A DNA stretch of 64,000 nucleotides from Desulfoluna butyratoxydans (GCF_900699765.1 NZ_CAADHO010000014.1:58446-122445); one strand, 5' to 3'. Positions 43,258 through 53,654 are shown, numbered from the stretch's first letter. Program-made: numbers and translations. Notes: generated by a model from the letters alone, not told the origin.

Positions 43258-43340
43258 CGAAAAGCTAATTGATTTAAAATTGAATGTTACCTTAATGATT
43301 ATACTGCGTTGAATCAACATGATCGAGAGAGGAGAAAACC

Positions 43341-44450
43341 ATGGAAAATGGCAAGGTGGATGTCCTGAAGAAAATCGCGATGGTAGCCCTTGTTGTCGCA
43401 TGCCTTGTCTTTTTGCTTTCCGGAGGGGACGAGGATGACCAAAGGCGGGCAGAGGCAAGCAACACCAAAACCGTTGCGAAAAAAGAGTCTGTCCAACCAC
43501 CGTCCTTATATGAGGTAGCGCCCGACGGATCATTCGAGATCAAAGAGGAGATCTACGGTGATCAGGATATTTTTGATAGCCCGAGGATTCAGTTTATGCA
43601 TAGGGATCCAGAGAAAAAAAACTGTGATTCGGTTTGGAGCGTAAAAACCGACGGGACAGACCTCAGGCGAGTGCTTTCCAATACGCAGCTTTCACCGGAA
43701 GGTGATGCCATCATCATGGATACCCCTCGTCGTTCGCCCGATAATCGGTATATTTGTCTTACCCTTGATGATGACGCCAACGGGTTTCATAAGGTGGTAT
43801 TTGATTTGAAAACCGGGCAGCGTGATGTGATTATTAGGCATGGGCAATCGAGAGGTTTCGGGTGGATGAACGATAGCAGGACGATCGTTTTTTATGGCGG
43901 CGGAGGGTTTTCCAAAACTTCAGGCCGCTTATATGAGTGTTACAAGTACGATATAATACAGAAAAAAATAACCCTCTATGACCAAACAAAAAATACTTAC
44001 TTTTGGTTGCAGGAGTTTCTCATTCATCCTGAAAAAAATATGATTTTCGCGAGCGGGTATGAGCGGTCTCACCCGCTAAATCGTGGCGGGATAAAAAAAA
44101 GACCGGATGACTTGGTCGAAACCTATGGTGTCTGTATTTTTAACCCCGATTGGTCCAAGCACAGGATGTTAATCACCGATGGCGGGTATTGTTTTGATGT
44201 GTCACCTGACGGGCACAAGATTATTCGGGGAAATGCGTTGGATTTTTTTACGGTCTACTCAACAAAAAACGGAGCGGGTGTCTCAAAATTCAAAAGCGAC
44301 AGATATATACCCATTTTTTCGGAGGACTCGGACCATATATATGTTCCGAGTTATGATGGCTTTGAGAAAAAACAGATTTCTGATGGAAAAGTTGTTCTTG
44401 ACGTAAAACTTCCGATTAAATGCCGAAAACTCACGCTGATTAATATTTGA
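43341..44450 (+). CDS. Membrane-anchored predicted beta-propeller protein
   Basis: 369 residues; ATG at 43341 with GGAG upstream. A single N-terminal membrane helix (residues 11-27, KIAMVALVVACLVFLLSGG) anchors a large outside domain. That domain holds TolB/PD40-like repeats: SPRIQFMHRD...VWSVKTDGTDLRRVL, SPDNRYICLTLDDDANGFHKVVFDLKTGQ, FGWMNDSRTIVFYGGGG, FDVSPDGHKIIRG and FSEDSDHIYVPS. Codon use is more AT-rich than in most of the window, by eye. Its TGA overlaps a possible TTG of the next gene, and the chosen GTG there is 11 bp on, so the two form one unit. It could protect against, anchor, or partner the large downstream protein. Confidence 0.7.
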   Translation: MENGKVDVLKKIAMVALVVACLVFLLSGGDEDDQRRAEASNTKTVAKKESVQPPSLYEVAPDGSFEIKEEIYGDQDIFDSPRIQFMHRDPEKKNCDSVWSVKTDGTDLRRVLSNTQLSPEGDAIIMDTPRRSPDNRYICLTLDDDANGFHKVVFDLKTGQRDVIIRHGQSRGFGWMNDSRTIVFYGGGGFSKTSGRLYECYKYDIIQKKITLYDQTKNTYFWLQEFLIHPEKNMIFASGYERSHPLNRGGIKKRPDDLVETYGVCIFNPDWSKHRMLITDGGYCFDVSPDGHKIIRGNALDFFTVYSTKNGAGVSKFKSDRYIPIFSEDSDHIYVPSYDGFEKKQISDGKVVLDVKLPIKCRKLTLINI

Positions 44451-44461
44451 AGGAGGCTGCT

Positions 44462-47400
44462 GTGCAGACACCAAAAAAACGGGTTGACGGGGTGATCTAT
44501 GAAAAGATTGTATTAACCGGATACTATGACCGCGGAGCGCTTATTTCTAAACTAGAACCGGTGAAACATTTTTTTGTCTACAGCAATGTTAGTTATAATT
44601 CTAATGGTGAAGCCTCAACAAAAACGACACCTCTGGTTGCCTGCACCACCAACAGCTACGGGGCCCTGAAACCCATCACCAAGACATTCAGGGGGGTAGC
44701 GCCCCTTGGTTTGGTGGAGACCCATCATCTGGTGATGCCCCCCGCCGGGATGATTGCACAGGCATCGGCGGCCTACACATATGAGATGAATGATTACAAT
44801 TGGGCGAAGCAGATCGGGGACGCAATTCGCCAGACACCTGATTTGGAAACGATGTCCTTCGAGTCCCAGTGGATCCCTTTTGATCATCTTCGTGAACCAA
44901 GGGACATTCCCAAAGATGGAAACGATGAGGATGAGGGTTATCGAAAGTGGTACCAGAAGAAAAAAAATAATAGTCACGGCATCAAGGGGATCGTTATCCC
45001 CAAAACCCGAGCAGTGTTTTTTTTGGTGGATGCGAAATATGAAACATCGTGGATAACAATTTATATCAATGGCAAAAAGTATCATGATAGGACGTTTGCC
45101 AAGTTTCAGGTGTCACGATTTACCAAATCAAAGGACCTGTATGGGTACGTTCTCTACGGCAATGACAGAACCCTCCCTGTGGGACAATACCGCATCGACG
45201 TTGAAGTCGGCAAACGACCCGAGTCAGAATCCAAACGCTGGCACCGGGGAACCGCAGAATCCGGCCGATACACCATCATTGATTACGTCCGCTTTCCCAT
45301 AAGAAGTCACTTTACGGAGATGGACGTGATTTTGTGTGATCCGGTTTCTGCCGAGGAGGCCCTGGTCACACAGTTTCCGGAACAGTACATGCATCTTGTA
45401 AGGGACGCTGTTGATGAGGGGGCCGACGGTAAAAAGGAGGGCGGTAAAAAGGTTCCTCCCGCCGGATTCGACAGGTGTGCGGCCATGCTCAAGCGTAAAA
45501 AAGAGATTGCAGGGCTTATCCATGGGGTGGCCTTTGCGGATTCGGGAACCAGTCTGACGTTTGCCCTGGGAAAAGCACTTCAGGACCGGATAGACAGAGG
45601 CGAAAAGTCAAACATTGCTGCCATGAACCTCGCCTTCAGCACCATGAAGACCTGGGAGAGCATGAAATCCTTTAAAGAGTGCGGCACCCGGGTGCTCTCG
45701 TATGCCAAGGGCGACCACAAAGTAGATACCGTGCGGAACGCGCTCAAAAAGAGTTATTTGGGGAAGGGGTTTCTCACGACCGGGCAGGAGATTGAGCATT
45801 TTGATGCCACCGTGGCTTCGAAGATAAGCAAGAGGGTTTTTCGGTTTGACCTTCCCAAGGCGAGTCAGCATATTTTGACGCCCATCAATCGCCTGATGAA
45901 GCCCGTTGAGATCGCGTCGAGCATCTCAAGTGCCATCGGAAGCCTTAAGGATTATTCATCCGCGTCCCACTCCCTTGAGGTGTCGGTGGATCAGTACCAG
46001 CACATAGTGCGGGATTATTTCAACAGGACCTTTTTCATCGATCAGGAAGAGGAGAAGGGCGGGGAGACGTTTTTTGCGGAAGAGTCCATGGCGCAGGTGT
46101 TTTACGACAGTGACCTGTTCGAGGTAACCGCCCAGTACAAGGAGCCGGTGAACACGGCGGTTGGGTATCTCCTTGCTCACCGTGACGACGTGTCGCGGGT
46201 TGTGTTCGTCAAGGGGTACACGGATTCCACGGCATCGGCGGCCCATAACCTGGAGCTTTCGTTCAGTCGGGCCTCCGGGGTGAAGCAGGCCATGGTTGAA
46301 GAACTCCGCAGCCGCAAAGACGCCGGTGAAAAGTTTCACCTGAATGCTCTCTCGGATCGCATCCTCACGTTGGGGTACGGAGAAAAATACGCGGGTCAGG
46401 ACACAGGGGACGAAGCCAAGAAAGCGGCCAACAGGCGGTCTGATATCCATTTGGGTGTGGGGGCCTGGTCCCAGGGTGGATTCCGTGAGGGCATGGAGTA
46501 TCTTGAAAAGCAGCGAAAACTCACCGTTGCCAACATGCTGGGTATGGATAACGCCCGGAAGAAGTCGCTGTTGGCCATTTTTGATGCGGCCTTGGGCGTT
46601 GCATCCGTTGTGCCGTTGACAGCAGCCCCTGCCCTTTTTCTTGCGGCGACCTTGGAACTGGGCAAGGCAGGGCTTCAACTTTACGACAACGCCTTTACCG
46701 TTGTGGACAACTGGATGTTTGACGGGTTGATGAACAGAATCAAAACCCTGGAAAAGGAACTTCAGTCGTTTACCAAGAACTCCCACGGAAATACCCTTCT
46801 CATCATTGATGAGAAGGTGGCGGACAACCAGAAGCTCTCCGCCGATGAGTTCGTTGAGAGCATCGATTTGATGGACACCAATTTTCGTATCCGTTCCGAA
46901 GCCGTTGCCGGGTTATTCAATCTCCTCTACAGGGCACAGCTGTCGGCCTGTGAAAAGTACCGGCGGGATACCGGTGAAAACCCGAAAGAGTCCCCCATTG
47001 AACGGGTTCAGCATGAACTTCGAAAGAACCGGGTTGCCGAATACATCGCCAATTTTATCTTAAACGACGGGTGGTCCTTTCCCCTGGAGCGCCATGAACG
47101 CTCATCCCTGGCCGAGTTCTGGCAGCTTGCCGTGAACACAAAAGGCGTTGAGCAGGACGAAAAAGGTGTGCTGTCCGTTAGCTACAGGGGGAATTTCTTT
47201 CTTGATAAGGATTTTTTCTTTCTTGGCGAGGGACGCACCACGGGGCGTATGAATTTTCCTCCCGGGGCGGATAGTACGTCTGAGAAACAGGCCGAGCCCC
47301 TATCCTTCCATGGGAGCTCCAGGGGCGGAGATCCTTTTATCCCCTCGTCCTACCAGATTGCCTACATGATGCATCGCGGGGACCATGTGGTGTCTGATTT

Positions 47401-49234
47401 CCAGAAGAATTTCCCGATACACACCATGGATTCAAAGGATGTCAATCAGCTCTCCGAGATGTTTGCGCCCACACGTGCCGGTGAATACGGTGAGGATATC
47501 TATGAATACATGAACATCTACACCCGGCGACGTGAACAGAAAAAAGATGAAGACTGGGTGCCCATGGCAACGAGGCGCCGTGAGAGTGGTCTTGCCAATT
47601 TATACCTGCCCGACGGATCGCCCATGGATGAGAAATATCATTTTGATGCCCTGAGCCCCTTTGATCAGGTGCGGGTGATCGTGGTTCTTAAAAAGGAGTA
47701 TGCCTTAACCTGCACAGCCTCCATCCAGCTCCACAGGTGGGATGAGAACAGAGCAGGCATTAAGTTTAAAACCATCATGCGCCCCCTGACCAAGGCTGAG
47801 CTTATCACCGATGAGGAGAAAGCTTTTGAAGGCCGCATTGGATTGGTGTTTGAGCCGTTTTACCAGCTGGCGTCCCAGACCGTCCGTGGCATCAAGCCCA
47901 TGGCAGGATTTACGATTAATCTGATGCCCATGTTTCTGTACGAGGCCATGGGATTGCTGGCGAACGTTCCGTATTATCTGACGGTCATGGTTGCCCATGC
48001 ACCGAGAAGCAGACGGGTGATCTGTTATCCGGAAAGCCATGATGACTTCACGTCGATGATGGAAAAAGGCAGTAGCGACGACGGGTGCTTCCATTTGACC
48101 GTTGACCCTGACAGAGCGCATGTCATCGACCCCGCATGTCTCTCTGTTCTTGAGAAGAAGATGTATGGGGATGCCGGGTATAAAACAAACGGCGACGGGC
48201 ATTACCTTGTGAAGGACGAAGACCTGTTCCTTGAAAAGAATTTTTTGAGATCCCTTACCTCTTCAGATGCGTATCCTGAGCTGATGAAAGACGAGATTCA
48301 CGTAACTGCCCTGGTCAGGGTTGGAGACGGTGAATGGATGAACGGCCATGGTCTGTTCCGTGAGGATGGAACAAACCATGGTACAGCCCTGAAGCTGGAC
48401 GGATTCACGTGGGGTGAACCCGTGGAGTTCATGGTGGTTGCATCCTGTGAGAAGGTGAAAGCGTCCTCCAAGGAGATCTACAAGAAGAGGGGTTTTTCTT
48501 GGGAGTCCATTCCTGCAACTCTCACTCTTTTTCAGGACGGGCCTTTTAATAATATCCAGGGGCCCACGTACTCATGCCCGGGGAACATGAAACATCTCGG
48601 TGTTGCCAAGTTGATGCACAATAGAATTGATTTTACAAATGAATACAAGGCGAAGGGCGACCAAGCCGGACCGTTTGATGAAATTATCTCCTGGTTTGAG
48701 ACGCCTTCCAAACATAAACGTGCAGCCGCGCTGATCAGCAGATGGCTCCTTCATGATAACAGCATGGCATCCAAGCTTGGCGCTGAGCAGGCGAAATATG
48801 ACCTGAACATCTACAAGATGGGGGAGGAAAGAGATGTCTTTGCCGCTCGGTTCAGAATGCATTACATATCCCTGAAAGGCGCACGTGTAAATGGACTCCG
48901 TCCCTTTGGGGACATGAAAAAGCCTGGAAAATACTATAAGTATTTTCTTGAGGTCAGCACGCCGGACAAATCGGGGCTTAAGTGTGAGCGGTGCCGGGAG
49001 CATAACGATATAGACCTGATCAACGCAAGCACCTATACATTCAAATTCCCTGCACCGAGCAACTACAATAGCCCCGATGACAAGAAGGCCCCGTGGAACC
49101 GTGTCCCCAGCCCGGCCAAGCCCCTTTTGTATGAGCAGGAGCCGTTGACCGTGAAAGAGTGGATCACGGATTACAGCCAGGTGATCAAACCGGTGAGGCG
49201 GGCCGGATGCATGGAACCCATTGATCCGTCTTGA
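44462..49234 (+). CDS. Very large protein with internal OmpA-like domain, function unknown
   Basis: 1,590 residues from a GTG at 44462 with GGAGG 5 nt upstream. No N-terminal signal peptide is visible (VQTPKKRVDGVIYEKIVLTGYY). Residues about 545-675 form an OmpA-like domain: FVKGYTDSTASAAHNLELSFSRASGV and the closing AANRRSDIHLG. Residues about 704-740 are strongly hydrophobic (AIFDAALGVASVVPLTAAPALFLAATLELG), then a coiled region. The last third has a CERC pair near residue 1506. I recognise no enzymatic domain. A peptidoglycan-binding domain inside a leaderless giant with a hydrophobic hairpin recalls effectors delivered by contractile injection machines, but that is inference; no VgrG, Hcp or PAAR gene is in view. 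Confidence 0.7.
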   Translation: MQTPKKRVDGVIYEKIVLTGYYDRGALISKLEPVKHFFVYSNVSYNSNGEASTKTTPLVACTTNSYGALKPITKTFRGVAPLGLVETHHLVMPPAGMIAQASAAYTYEMNDYNWAKQIGDAIRQTPDLETMSFESQWIPFDHLREPRDIPKDGNDEDEGYRKWYQKKKNNSHGIKGIVIPKTRAVFFLVDAKYETSWITIYINGKKYHDRTFAKFQVSRFTKSKDLYGYVLYGNDRTLPVGQYRIDVEVGKRPESESKRWHRGTAESGRYTIIDYVRFPIRSHFTEMDVILCDPVSAEEALVTQFPEQYMHLVRDAVDEGADGKKEGGKKVPPAGFDRCAAMLKRKKEIAGLIHGVAFADSGTSLTFALGKALQDRIDRGEKSNIAAMNLAFSTMKTWESMKSFKECGTRVLSYAKGDHKVDTVRNALKKSYLGKGFLTTGQEIEHFDATVASKISKRVFRFDLPKASQHILTPINRLMKPVEIASSISSAIGSLKDYSSASHSLEVSVDQYQHIVRDYFNRTFFIDQEEEKGGETFFAEESMAQVFYDSDLFEVTAQYKEPVNTAVGYLLAHRDDVSRVVFVKGYTDSTASAAHNLELSFSRASGVKQAMVEELRSRKDAGEKFHLNALSDRILTLGYGEKYAGQDTGDEAKKAANRRSDIHLGVGAWSQGGFREGMEYLEKQRKLTVANMLGMDNARKKSLLAIFDAALGVASVVPLTAAPALFLAATLELGKAGLQLYDNAFTVVDNWMFDGLMNRIKTLEKELQSFTKNSHGNTLLIIDEKVADNQKLSADEFVESIDLMDTNFRIRSEAVAGLFNLLYRAQLSACEKYRRDTGENPKESPIERVQHELRKNRVAEYIANFILNDGWSFPLERHERSSLAEFWQLAVNTKGVEQDEKGVLSVSYRGNFFLDKDFFFLGEGRTTGRMNFPPGADSTSEKQAEPLSFHGSSRGGDPFIPSSYQIAYMMHRGDHVVSDFQKNFPIHTMDSKDVNQLSEMFAPTRAGEYGEDIYEYMNIYTRRREQKKDEDWVPMATRRRESGLANLYLPDGSPMDEKYHFDALSPFDQVRVIVVLKKEYALTCTASIQLHRWDENRAGIKFKTIMRPLTKAELITDEEKAFEGRIGLVFEPFYQLASQTVRGIKPMAGFTINLMPMFLYEAMGLLANVPYYLTVMVAHAPRSRRVICYPESHDDFTSMMEKGSSDDGCFHLTVDPDRAHVIDPACLSVLEKKMYGDAGYKTNGDGHYLVKDEDLFLEKNFLRSLTSSDAYPELMKDEIHVTALVRVGDGEWMNGHGLFREDGTNHGTALKLDGFTWGEPVEFMVVASCEKVKASSKEIYKKRGFSWESIPATLTLFQDGPFNNIQGPTYSCPGNMKHLGVAKLMHNRIDFTNEYKAKGDQAGPFDEIISWFETPSKHKRAAALISRWLLHDNSMASKLGAEQAKYDLNIYKMGEERDVFAARFRMHYISLKGARVNGLRPFGDMKKPGKYYKYFLEVSTPDKSGLKCERCREHNDIDLINASTYTFKFPAPSNYNSPDDKKAPWNRVPSPAKPLLYEQEPLTVKEWITDYSQVIKPVRRAGCMEPIDPS

Positions 49235-49329
49235 TAGAAACCTGAGCATTGATCCGTTTTAACAGCTCATTTTGTATAACCCGTGTCGATAAACATCGAT
49301 AAGCCGGTTTGTAGCCTTTGGTGGTGAAA

Positions 49330-50403
49330 GGCCAGCCGTGCCCATCGGCCCTCGCAACAAAAAGATGGGCACGCTCCGCTTTGCCCATCCTACGGGCCGC
49401 CATCCGACGACCGGTAGCGAGAATCCGAGACCATGTAGGATGGGCAAAGGCAAGCCTCATCCATTGGGGTGGTGACGGCCTTGGCGCCGTGCCCATGGGC
49501 CCTCGTAACAAAGATGGGCACGCTCCGCTTTACCCATCCTACGGGGCGCCAGCCGACGACCGGTGGCGAGAACACGAGAACATGTAGGATGGGCAAAGGC
49601 TCAGCCTCACCCATTGGGGTGGTGATGGCCTTGGCGCCGTGCCCATGGGTCCTCGCAGCGAAGATGGGCACGCTCCGCTTTTCCCATCCTACGGGCCGCC
49701 ATCCGACGACCGGTGGCGAGAACCCGAGACCCTGTAGGATGGGCAAAGGCAAGCCTCATCCATTGGGGTTGTGACGGCCTTGGCGCCGAGCCCATGGGTC
49801 CTCGCAGCAAAGATGGGCACGCTCCGCTTTGCCCATCCTACGGGCCGCCAGCCGACGACCGGTGGCGAGAACCCGAGACCATGTAGGATGGGCAAAGGCA
49901 AGCCTCATCCATTGGGGTGGTGACGGCCTTGGCGCCGTGGCCATGGGCCCTCGTAACAAAGATGGGCACGCTCCGCTTTGCCCATCCTACGGGCCGCCAC
50001 CCGACGACCGGTGGCGAGAATCCGAGACCATGTAGGATGGGCAAAGGCAAAGTCGCATCCATTGGGGTGGTGACGGCTTTGGCGCCGTGCCCATCGGTCC
50101 TCGTAACAAAGATGGGCACGCTCCGCTTTGCCCATCCTACGGGCCGCCACCCGACGACCGGTGGCGAGAATCCGAGACCATGTAGGATGGGCAAAGGCAA
50201 GCCTCATCCATTGGGGTTGTGACGGCCTTGGCGCCGAGCCCATGGGCCCTCGCAGCAAAGACGGGCACGCTCCGCTTTGCCCATCCTACGGGGCGCCACC
50301 CGACGACCGGTGGCGAGAATCCGAGACCATGTAGGATGGGCAAAGGCTAAGCCGCATCCAGCCGGGTGGTGACACCTTTTGCGCCGTGCCCATCGAACGT
50401 GAC
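49330..50403. repeat. REP/BIME-like array A2 (149-150-bp period, about 7 copies)
   Basis: GGATGGGCAAAGG recurs at 49437, 49586, 49736, 49885, 50034, 50184 and 50333. Units carry the same mirrored hairpins as A1, with spacer GGCCGCCA(T/C)CCGACGACCGG. The array ends at CCATCGAACGTGACG, matching the end of A1. Overlapping frames on both strands here (repeats of AFAHPT or PLPILHGLG) are translation artefacts. Confidence 0.92.
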
Positions 50404-50653
50404 GAATTCCCTGTTGAGATAAAAATAGATGTAATCTTGATGGGCTTTCCCGCCTTTAACACCTCGCATTTATGCCGTCTTACGACATCTCCTGCAATTT
50501 AAAATCAGAGAAATCGCCCTTGAAGGTCCGGTTTGTTTTGTATTAAGTTTATATAATGCATTCAAACGGTCGGGGATCCCGGCTCGGTTTAGATTGGGGC
50601 CGGGTGTGGGAGGGACAGGTGTTTATTTACGGGTAGGTATCGGTGGGGGCGTT
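50404..50653. promoter_or_regulatory. Upstream region of the LuxR regulator gene
   Basis: AT-rich, with a TATAAT at 50552-50557 that could be a -10 box. No well-spaced -35 is seen. Confidence 0.35.
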
Positions 50654-51997
50654 ATGTTTCATAAAGGGATTTTAAAGGCAACGGCCGGACTTGCCCTCTA
50701 TCTGACATGGCTCAATGCCATACCCCTTGAAGGGGTGCTGCTGCCATCGTGGGCCGATTCTCTGCATGTGTACCATTTCCTGTCTGTTCACTCGGTGGCC
50801 CTTTTTCTGTGTTCCCGGGTCTCCACCTCGTTTTTGACTGCTGCCTCGCGGTATGCGTTTCCCCTGCTTGGGGTGCTCAGTGCCACGCTTCTGGTGGTGA
50901 CCTCTCACACCGTTTTTTTGTTTATGATTATGGGCGTTTTGTCCGCACCCCTTGTGGTGGGTGTGATGAATACCTTACGGGCTGCTCCGCAACCTCTGTT
51001 TGCCGCAGCCTTTGCCTGCCTTGCAGGGAACCTGATTCCTTTGTCGGTCCACTGGCTGCCGGGGGACCTGCCCTTGAAGGTGGTGGGGCTCAGCGTTGTG
51101 ATGTTTCTTGCCGGGCTCTGGATACAGGGGGCGGTTTCGTTTTCACATGTCCGTTTTAAGCCCACGGCCCCGACTCCGACCCTGTGGGCGCGCCCCTTTT
51201 TAGCTGTGTATCTTCTGTTCGCTGTCTTTTATATCACCGGCGGGCTCATGCACGGGTATATCGCGCCTGCCCTTGCCGAAGCCGGGGATACAAGCCGTCT
51301 TTATACCCTTGCGTATCTCGCGATGCTGCCCCTCACCGTTTTTATCCTGAAATCTTCCCATGACGCAGCCATATACCTTGCCGTAATCCTGGGTATCGTC
51401 GCCTTCTCCATGGTTTCCTTTAACACCCTGTTGCTGCTTCAGGTCGGCATGTTCGCCAGTTATGCCTCCTTCGGGGTTTTTGACCTGCTGGTTATTGCCC
51501 TGGTCATCGCTCCGAGACGGACCTTGTCCGAGCAGTTCTGCATGATGGGGTCCATGTGCGGAGGGATATTTCTCGGCAGCCTTATCGTCTCCCTTTTCAG
51601 CCCGTACCTCTCCTTTTTCATCGTGGTGGCTAACGTGGTGCTGGTGCTCACCTTGGCCCTTTTTTCCCATCTGAAGATCCAGGTTCTGGTCCATCGCCAC
51701 GGAAACAGCGCTGCCGAAGAGCCTGCCTCTGTGCTGTCGGAACTCCTGCCCAAAGGGATGTTAAAGCGCATCTCCGGCAAAGAGAAGGCTGTGCTCTCTC
51801 ATGTGGTGGCGGGCAAGACCTACAAAGAGGCCGCCGAGATTGAGGGCATTGCCGAATCCACGGTGAAAACCTACATGCAGCGCCTTTTCCAGAAGTTCGA
51901 TTGCAAGAATCGCAAGGAACTTCTGGAAAAGGTCTATGCCTACGGAGCCTCTTCAGAGGAGAGCTCCTGCGTCCCCAAATCTATGGATTTGTCCTGA
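50654..51997 (+). CDS. Multi-pass membrane LuxR-family regulator
   Basis: 447 residues from the ATG at 50654 (GGGGG upstream); the 20-residue longer frame is less likely. Residues about 5-345 hold roughly ten to twelve membrane helices in a transporter-like layout (FLSVHSVALFLCSRV, LLGVLSATLLVVTSHTVFLFMIMGVL, VLTLALFSHLKI). Residues about 370-435 are a LuxR helix-turn-helix (SGKEKAVLSHVVAGKTYKEA, AESTVKTYMQRLFQKFDCKNRKELL). Regulators with an MFS-like sensor fused to a LuxR domain are known in other anaerobes. The ligand is unknown. The 3' end overlaps the convergent lipoprotein gene by 17 bp. Confidence 0.82.
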   Translation: MFHKGILKATAGLALYLTWLNAIPLEGVLLPSWADSLHVYHFLSVHSVALFLCSRVSTSFLTAASRYAFPLLGVLSATLLVVTSHTVFLFMIMGVLSAPLVVGVMNTLRAAPQPLFAAAFACLAGNLIPLSVHWLPGDLPLKVVGLSVVMFLAGLWIQGAVSFSHVRFKPTAPTPTLWARPFLAVYLLFAVFYITGGLMHGYIAPALAEAGDTSRLYTLAYLAMLPLTVFILKSSHDAAIYLAVILGIVAFSMVSFNTLLLLQVGMFASYASFGVFDLLVIALVIAPRRTLSEQFCMMGSMCGGIFLGSLIVSLFSPYLSFFIVVANVVLVLTLALFSHLKIQVLVHRHGNSAAEEPASVLSELLPKGMLKRISGKEKAVLSHVVAGKTYKEAAEIEGIAESTVKTYMQRLFQKFDCKNRKELLEKVYAYGASSEESSCVPKSMDLS

Positions 51998-53639
51998 ATC
52001 CCATATGAAAACCGAAGTTGTGATCGGCATCGTCTTCCTTTTCATCCACCCAAAGGAAAATTCCTTCGTGGGGATAAACCCCGAAAGACCCTTCCACGGC
52101 AGTTGCGCCATTCATCTTTTGAAAGACCCCGTTCTCGCATTGAACCGTTGCCCCGCTGATGATGCTTCCCAATGATAATGCCCCGCTTGTATCGGTTTGT
52201 CTTGCAATCAACATCATATTGCGCTGCCCTGTAAAGCTATTGGATTCCGTGTTGATGACAAAGCCCGGGGTGATGAAGTCCGCCATGGCATTGATATTGG
52301 TGTCCGAGAAATCCGGAAAGGGTGCCGTGGGTTTTTTCACCAGCAAGGTGACTCCGGGGTCGTCCGGGGAGGCATGGGGCGCCACAAGGATGGTTCCCTC
52401 GCATGTCGGAAAGACGGTCAGGCCGTTGGGGCCGGAAAGGGTCCCGTCTGCGCCGTAGGTTAGGGCGGCCGGGGTGCCGTCATCGTCATAAGCAGCCTCT
52501 TTGTTGTTGACGTCCCAGGTAAAATGAAGGTCCGTGGGCCAGCTGTCGGTCTCGAACTCCCCTGTGTTGTTGCGCGTGAAATACATCATGGCGTAGTCTC
52601 CGTCGATGGCGGGCGTTTCCGTGCTCTTTTTGATGAAAAAGACCATGCCCGTGTCCCCGTCATTCGAGGAAACATCGCTGAGGACCATGAGGGACTTGTC
52701 CGCGTTACAGGCCCCCTCTACACCGGCGTCACCATCAACTTTCAAGATGCCTGTGTCAGAGAGGGAGTAGTCATAGACCGTGCTGCCGACATCTCCGTTG
52801 TTGGTCTGTGATATGGCGAGGGTGACGTACCCGTCCGCAATAAATCGGGCCGAGCCCCAGTTGACCTCCGAGGTCTCGTCGGTGGTGGCTGTGTTGAAGT
52901 CCACCACATGGTAATCATGGCCGTATACTTTGTCTGTCAACTCAGGAATGTTGTTCAGGTTTAAGGGCGTGGTCAACGTGGCTCCGTTGGTGTCCAGAGT
53001 TGCCTCCACAATCACCTGATCCGATGTGGACTTCAGGGTCAGGGTCCCGGACGCCCCGTCGATCTCAACCCGTACAGCGTCCAAAAGAGCGTCAATGCCA
53101 CGGCTGTTGGCTTGGAATTCACCGCAGATAAGATCCATGTCCTTGGCGCCGTATGCCTCCAGAAGGGGGGCCATGACCGCCTTGAGTTCATTTTGTGCCT
53201 TGGTGATCTTCGCTGCCGTCACCGTTGACAGCTGGTTCATAATGGTTGCAGGGTCGGCCCCGTCAAGAAGCGCCGAGGTGATAGCCCCGGTCAACGGGGT
53301 GATGTTGATGCACCCGAAGTCCATGGAGACCGAATAGAACGTGTCTCCATTGCCGTCGGTTACCTCCACGGCAAAGGGCGGGGTGAGATCATTGCCGGTG
53401 ATGATGTATTTTCCATTCCCGTCGGTTTTGGCGGCCAGGCGTTTCCCGGTGCTGTCCACAAGGATCACATTCGCATTGGCCATGGCAGCCCCTTTGGCTG
53501 CTACACCGGTGATGGTGCTTGACGTCGCTGGCGTGCTGACCGGGTTGTCGTTGTCGCTGTCTCCGCAGGCCACGAGGGTAAGGGCCACCAGCACCACCAG
53601 CAGCCTCTTTATCCAGTTTTTCTTCCCGTGAATCTTCAT
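51981..53639 (-). CDS. Large lipoprotein with carboxypeptidase-regulatory-like domain
   Basis: 552 residues. Signal peptide with lipobox TLVAC (Cys25), followed by a low-complexity linker (GDSDNDNPVSTPATSS). Residues about 42-105 resemble a carboxypeptidase-regulatory-like/Ig-type domain (TGVAAKGAAMANANVILVDSTGKRLAAKTDGNGKYIITG). The remaining 440 residues are strand-rich, with no recognised domain. Such proteins are exposed on the cell surface or in the periplasm. It is convergent with the LuxR-type regulator gene, and a structured leader lies upstream. Regulation by its neighbour is possible but unproven. Confidence 0.75.
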   Translation of the reverse strand: MKIHGKKNWIKRLLVVLVALTLVACGDSDNDNPVSTPATSSTITGVAAKGAAMANANVILVDSTGKRLAAKTDGNGKYIITGNDLTPPFAVEVTDGNGDTFYSVSMDFGCINITPLTGAITSALLDGADPATIMNQLSTVTAAKITKAQNELKAVMAPLLEAYGAKDMDLICGEFQANSRGIDALLDAVRVEIDGASGTLTLKSTSDQVIVEATLDTNGATLTTPLNLNNIPELTDKVYGHDYHVVDFNTATTDETSEVNWGSARFIADGYVTLAISQTNNGDVGSTVYDYSLSDTGILKVDGDAGVEGACNADKSLMVLSDVSSNDGDTGMVFFIKKSTETPAIDGDYAMMYFTRNNTGEFETDSWPTDLHFTWDVNNKEAAYDDDGTPAALTYGADGTLSGPNGLTVFPTCEGTILVAPHASPDDPGVTLLVKKPTAPFPDFSDTNINAMADFITPGFVINTESNSFTGQRNMMLIARQTDTSGALSLGSIISGATVQCENGVFQKMNGATAVEGSFGVYPHEGIFLWVDEKEDDADHNFGFHMGFRTNP

Positions 53640-53654
53640 AAACGTACCTCTCCA

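Noticed and set aside
49185..50343. Many short ORFs on both strands with shared AFAHPT/PLPILHGLG peptides
   Set aside because: Translation of REP-like array A2; the same applies to ORFs in 53826-55110 and 58260-59280.
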